Of a stretch of DNA of 64,000 nucleotides, positions 60,101 to 64,000 are shown piece after piece. A model generated the notes under the pieces. That model worked only from the letters and a program-made list of their open reading frames with translations. It made no database searches and had not been told where the DNA came from. Source of the DNA: Paragorgia papillata (lineage: Eukaryota > Cnidaria > Anthozoa > Scleralcyonacea > Coralliidae); assembly GCA_035771165.1 (NCBI GenBank), contig JAWNZC010000472.1, positions 308,001 through 372,000 on the forward strand, given 5' to 3'. Position 1 is the first letter of the stretch. Every line of letters begins with the position of its first letter. The position numbers and the translations under genes were made by a program.

Positions 60101-63100
60101 GATTTATTACGGCATTCCAACTAGTGGCTCTTCATCCGCAAAAATTACATATATTAACAATTAAGTATAAGTAATACAAATTAATTATAACTTAAATATA
60201 TACGATATGCTTACAGATAAAAGATAAAATTTTGAGATTATATACTATTAAAATTACAAAGAAGAATAAAATATATATATAAGTATTATGTTAGATTATG
60301 TCTTTCTTTCGCTGAACTAATTAAATGAGTTTTTAAAAGTCTGGAAAACTGTACGTGATTTATACAGTTCCTAATGTCTTTTGAAAGACGATTAAAAGTT
60401 TTGGCACAAGCATATTGAAAAGAGCCATCTATTTTTGGTACTACCAGTTGAATTCCATCAGATGATGATCTAAATGTTCTTGATGGAATATAACGTTCCA
60501 ATGAAAGATAAGATGGCCATTTTGAACTATGCAGGGCTTTGTGGGCTAATTTCAGCAAATGGTATTCACGACGTTCTATTAAGGGTAGCCAGCCAAGTTT
60601 TAGTAAATCAATCTCTTTGGTGTGTGTAAAGGCTGACAATTTTTTATGGTAACTATCTTTATTTGAAATGCAATCGCCATTTATATATCTAAACGTCTTT
60701 CAGTGTAAATCATTACAAGCGCTTTATGCAAAAGTAAGCCAGATTGTTTTGTTTTAAATAACAATTGGATATGACTGGTTCAATGATTACCATTGATCTA
60801 ATGTAAATTAATGCAACAAACTATTATTAGATAGTTGTCTATAAAAACAACAACAGTGTAGACATGTGCATTGATTTAGTATTAGTCCCACATTTTATGT
60901 TCTAGGCAAACTGTAATAAATTCTTGAGATAACAGACCAGTTATGCAATGAAAGTTTGCCTCTCATGTAGGGCGCTGCCGCTACAAGCGGCTTCAGCGTA
61001 ACCTACTTCGAGATAGGCAAACACTTGTCTCTACTTCTCGATTGGGGGTGCTACCAGTGTACTCTACTCGAGATGGTTTAGGCAAGATCCTGTTGCATTG
61101 AGCAATGATATTGCTTATTTGCAAATTCACGGGATGTATCTGTATAATTATACTGGTAAGAGGCCGTATATATCTGTATATATATATACCTCTTACCAGG
61201 TATTTATCATAGATACATCCCTACAAAAAACAAAGGAAACCGACTCAACTATTAAATAAAAATCATTATAAACATTATACAATCAGATAATTTAAGTATT
61301 ACTGCCAGGATGTCTGAGGGTATTACTTCTTTATTGGAAAGACAAAGGGGCAGTTTTGGGGTTCTCAGACAAGAATGGGTTAACACTTTGAGGCCTGGAC
61401 CGCTCCCTGTGCAGAATAAAATCATCTGGCGTTAGCTAGAATAAAATACTAAAGACTCATCTTCAGGCTTCAAAGTGTTAATGAGATAGGTTTTAACACG
61501 TTGAGGCCTGGACCTCTCCCTGTGCTGAATAAAATCATCTGGCATTAGCCAGAATAAAATACTAAAGACTCATCTTCAGGCTTCAAAGTGTTAATCTAGT
61601 TTTATGCAGGATATTTACAGTTGAATTCACATTTATCATGTTATGTTGCAAACTTTGTTTGGAATTTTTTTCAAAGTGAGATATGGAGCAGCATTCTTGG
61701 TCTATTTCAAATCTTGTTTATCAGTTTTATAACTTAATTTAACAACAATTTTATCTAGCATAAAATATTTAAACTATTTTTTAGAGCCCATTTACGATCA
61801 TGAAACGTAAAATGACAGCCATAACTGGTGATGGAGGTGTATACAAGTCTGTGGTGAAGAAAGGCACAGGTCAGCTTGTCACCCCTGGAGCAATATGTCG
61901 AGGTTTGTTTTTGTCTTATGTTTAAGGTGTTGTGCATGTATAAATAACCTTGCTTTATAGTTAGTTCTTGTATAATATTTTTAAGATTTTTGACTGTAAC
62001 AGTGTTATTTTGCTGAGCTCTTTTTGGCTTGTCTACCATTGCTGGCTTTGGGTGCCCACAAACGTGATGCATGCACAACACCTGGCAACTTACTAATTAT
62101 TTTACAGAAATTCAAAGGTCTATATTGACAGACAATTTTACTCATCAAAGGGAGAACCCTCAGACATCCTATGCAGCAATGGGTTTACTTGTAATAACCT
62201 TCATGACTAATTAACATCATTATTATTATAATGTTATAAACCCATTGCTGCATGCCTAGGATGTCTGAGGGTTCTCCCTTTGATGAGTACAAAAATTGTC
62301 TGGCATTAGAGTAAAATAACAAAGGGGCCAAAACTGGCAAGTTCAAGCAAGAATCAGGGTTTAAATCAACACTGTTCATTATTTTTATTTTGTTTCATAG
62401 TGCATTATAATGGCTATATGGAATACCGTGATGAACCATTTGATTCCACACGACTTCGAAATAGCCAGACTCAACTAAAACTTGGCAATAGTAAGTTAAA
62501 AAGCTGATACAGTATAAACTAATTTTGATCAGATGCAGAATGTAACAGGTGGAGATGTATAGGGTAATTTCATGACTCAGGTTTAGGTAACACGTCTTTT
62601 GTTTACAACAGGTTCTATCCGTGGATTAGATGTAGCGTTGGCCACCATGAGAAAAGGGGAGGTTTCAAAATATATTTTTTCTCCTGACTATGCTTTCAAA
62701 GCTATGGGATGTCCACCTCGCATTCCTGAAAATGCTTCAGGTACGGGTCCAACTTTACAACATTGTGGAGTAGATTACATGAAACCGGGATAACTTCATG
62801 GTCCAAGCTCGATAGGGTAACTTAAGGGCTAGAATTATTCCAACCTCCATGTAAAGGGGGGGGGGCAGGGGCAGCGTGGCCCACCGAGACACCGGGAAAT
62901 TTCCCAGTGGGCCCCGATGATCTGTATACCTTGTGGGCCCCAACAATTTGTGACTGGTGGGCCCAAATATTTCGGTAGATGCTTAGCTGGTTGGCCAATA
63001 ATTTTTAACCACTGCAGCATAAGCTAAGGTCTTAGAGAAACGAACAATTCATTTCATAAAACCTTTAGTATTTCGAAATTTTTTCCAATTCAACGTTGCC

Positions 63101-63629
63101 TATGCAGCACATTTATTTCATAGTATTTTATAATATTAATCTGTGTATTGAAAACAACAAGACTGCATGGATGCAACTATTGTACACGTTAGATTATAAA
63201 TATTGTATCGTTGTTTTTCTGTTTTTAAACTTTTAAAATTTTGCTAGAAGGTGTTGTCAGAACTTCATTTCAGACACCCAAATTTCAAAAATTTTCCGGG
63301 GGAGCATGCCTGAAAGTGGGCCCTAGAATGTCATTTCCCAGCCCCTATTTCAGAGCCACGCCACCACTGGGGGGGGGGGGTACAGGTTGATCTTTGACAT
63401 AATTACGCATGCCTTCTCTAGTTCTCTGAGCTTGGCTGAAGCATTGACACAAATCTAGCGGTTATCTCAAGTGTGTGGTTCAGGCCTGCTTTAAAATACA
63501 GTAGGGTGCTACAGATTTAGTAGTCAACCATGTATTCATCTTATTTGTTTAATTTTAGTTATGTTTGAGATTGAGCTTGTTAGTTTTGTTGACCAGACTG
63601 CATCTGATGAGTTTTCAGAGTTTTCATCG
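58709..63629 (+). CDS. FKBP6: FKBP6-like inactive peptidyl-prolyl isomerase (partial, 5' part)
   Basis: Seven coding exons in the window: 58709-58762, 58845-58950, 59784-59893, 61785-61902, 62401-62490, 62612-62740, 63559-63629. They join in phase and give about 225 aa covering the N-terminus and the FKBP domain. The C-terminal TPR repeats expected for FKBP6 must lie beyond the edge. FKBP6 is an Hsp90 co-chaperone needed for meiosis and piRNA-based transposon silencing in animals. Matching words are DGGVYKSVVKKGTG, VHYNGYMEYRDEPFDST, MRKGEVSKYIFSPDYAF, CPPRIPENA and MFEIELVSF. The Trp of active FKBPs (GWD) is replaced by Leu (GLD), and the 80s-loop His is absent. An acidic run (DSDSDTNDSDE) precedes the domain. 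Confidence 0.93.
58958..59217. mobile_element. Foldback element in FKBP6 intron 2
   Basis: Arms of about 85 bases begin 'ttactaccatttgcgatcaa' and contain 'gtttgtttacgtttcaaacg'. Complements run to 59213. It starts only a few bases after the exon 2 splice donor. Confidence 0.8.
59905..60005. repeat. Hairpin directly after FKBP6 exon 3
   Basis: Arms 'ggctttatgccagatacata' and complement sit around 'cgaggggctactaggcccc'. The stem begins about 12 bases inside the intron. Confidence 0.75.
60068..60670 (-). mobile_element. 5'-truncated non-LTR retrotransposon (LINE) 3' end
   Basis: The minus-strand frame at 60286-60639 (117 aa) contains LKLGWLPLIERREYHLLKLA, HKALHSSKWPSYLSLE and FNRLSKDIRN, typical of the C-terminal end of cnidarian LINE reverse transcriptases. 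Downstream on the minus strand it runs AT-rich to a (TTA)n tail (plus strand aataataat at 60070-60098). In FKBP6 intron 3. Confidence 0.75.
60885..61085. repeat. Dispersed repeat 'tattagtcccacatttt', copy 2
   Basis: Shares both its start and the 'gctaccagtgtactctactc' segment with 14715-14890. Confidence 0.5.
61310..61600. mobile_element. TTAACCC- and TTAACAC-type element cluster
   Basis: One unit at about 61310-61383 ('gccaggatgtctgagg' to 'caagaatgggttaa') is followed by two tandem copies of a related element at 61381-61482 and 61495-61597 ('ttaacactttgaggcctgga' to its complement). The same unit occurs near 20026-20100. Confidence 0.6.
62105..62360. mobile_element. Inverted pair of TTAACCCATT elements in FKBP6 intron 4
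   Basis: 'cagacaattttactcatcaa' to 'gcagcaatgggttt' is followed by the same sequence in reverse complement, 'aacccattgctgcatgccta' to 'ggcattagagtaaaata', around a 50-base spacer. Confidence 0.65.
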
Positions 63630-63789
63630 GTAGGTACTGTTTCTACTTGGCTGCAAACTTTCAAGTAAAATTACGTGAAAATGAGACCCCGTTTCAGTAC
63701 CGTCGAGAGGGGGGGGGGGGGGGAGGCCCAGGCCCAGAAGGGGCCCGCTAAAAATTCAGTCTGTGAAGATATGTTATGCCCGTTTACTC

Positions 63790-64000
63790 AATACAATACT
63801 GGACGAATTCCGAATTAGCACGGTTCCACCTGTTTACACGGAAGACAAATTCGGAACTGTTCTAGAATTAGCACGGTTCCACTTGTTTACACGGAAGACA
63901 AATTCGGAACTGTTCTAGAATTAGCACGGTTCCGCCTATTTGCACGGCGAAATAGGACGAATTCAACACCGGTCTCGAATTCGTCCTATTTCGCCGTGTA
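63790..64000. repeat. About 60-bp tandem repeat and terminal palindrome
   Basis: Units 'gaattagcacggttcca' plus 'acacggaagacaaattcgg' repeat two and a half times from about 63810. The last 75 bases form a hairpin with 'cacggcgaaataggacgaat' and its complement. The element runs off the window. Confidence 0.7.

Overview
The window looks like an animal nuclear genome, most likely a marine invertebrate of cnidarian (anthozoan) type. The grounds are spliced genes with short exons and GT-AG introns, metazoan orthologs (RAD1, DEPDC5, NIPSNAP, FKBP6), multiplied intronless RING/TRAF-finger/Kelch genes, and very dense short inverted-repeat elements and microsatellites. The species cannot be read from the sequence.

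Layout: 0-2.8 kb is repeat-rich with no convincing gene. 2.8-8.1 kb holds two tandem intronless RING-TRAF zinc finger-Kelch genes (+), each with a duplicated 3' flank. 9.1-9.8 kb is a large nested palindrome. 10.9-12.6 kb is an intronless GH37 trehalase (+). 13.0-19.7 kb is RAD1 (-, 8 exons, 287 aa). 20.6-48.4 kb is DEPDC5 (+, 21 exons, about 1506 aa), divergent from RAD1. Its 8.4 kb second intron carries an apparently intact 6.8 kb DNA transposon (identical 60-bp-class terminal inverted repeats, 9-bp target duplication, 4-exon gene for an 1137 aa transposase-like protein), itself nested in another terminal-repeat element. 49.4-52.6 kb is NIPSNAP (+, 9 exons, 287 aa). 54.7-58.1 kb is an intronless gene (-) for a large Myc-type bHLH protein. 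From 58.7 kb to the edge runs FKBP6 (+, first 7 coding exons), divergent from the bHLH gene.

No operon-like linkage is expected. RAD1 (9-1-1 DNA-damage clamp) and DEPDC5 (GATOR1, mTORC1 control) probably share a bidirectional promoter of about 0.8 kb, as do the bHLH gene and FKBP6 (about 0.6 kb). All spliced models were rebuilt by hand from reading frame, splice sites and remembered family conservation. The phases of RAD1, NIPSNAP, FKBP6 and the transposase close exactly. DEPDC5 closes only if one base is missing in exon 19.

The most interesting signal is a set of dispersed inverted elements (13.5, 15.95, 16.2-16.45, 16.8, 32.5 and 44.8 kb) whose core reads as a type I hammerhead self-cleaving ribozyme with a minimal stem III, of the kind known from Penelope-like retroelements and retrozymes. 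Stem I and stem II sequences differ between copies but remain complementary within each copy. All carry one extra A after the CUGANGA box.
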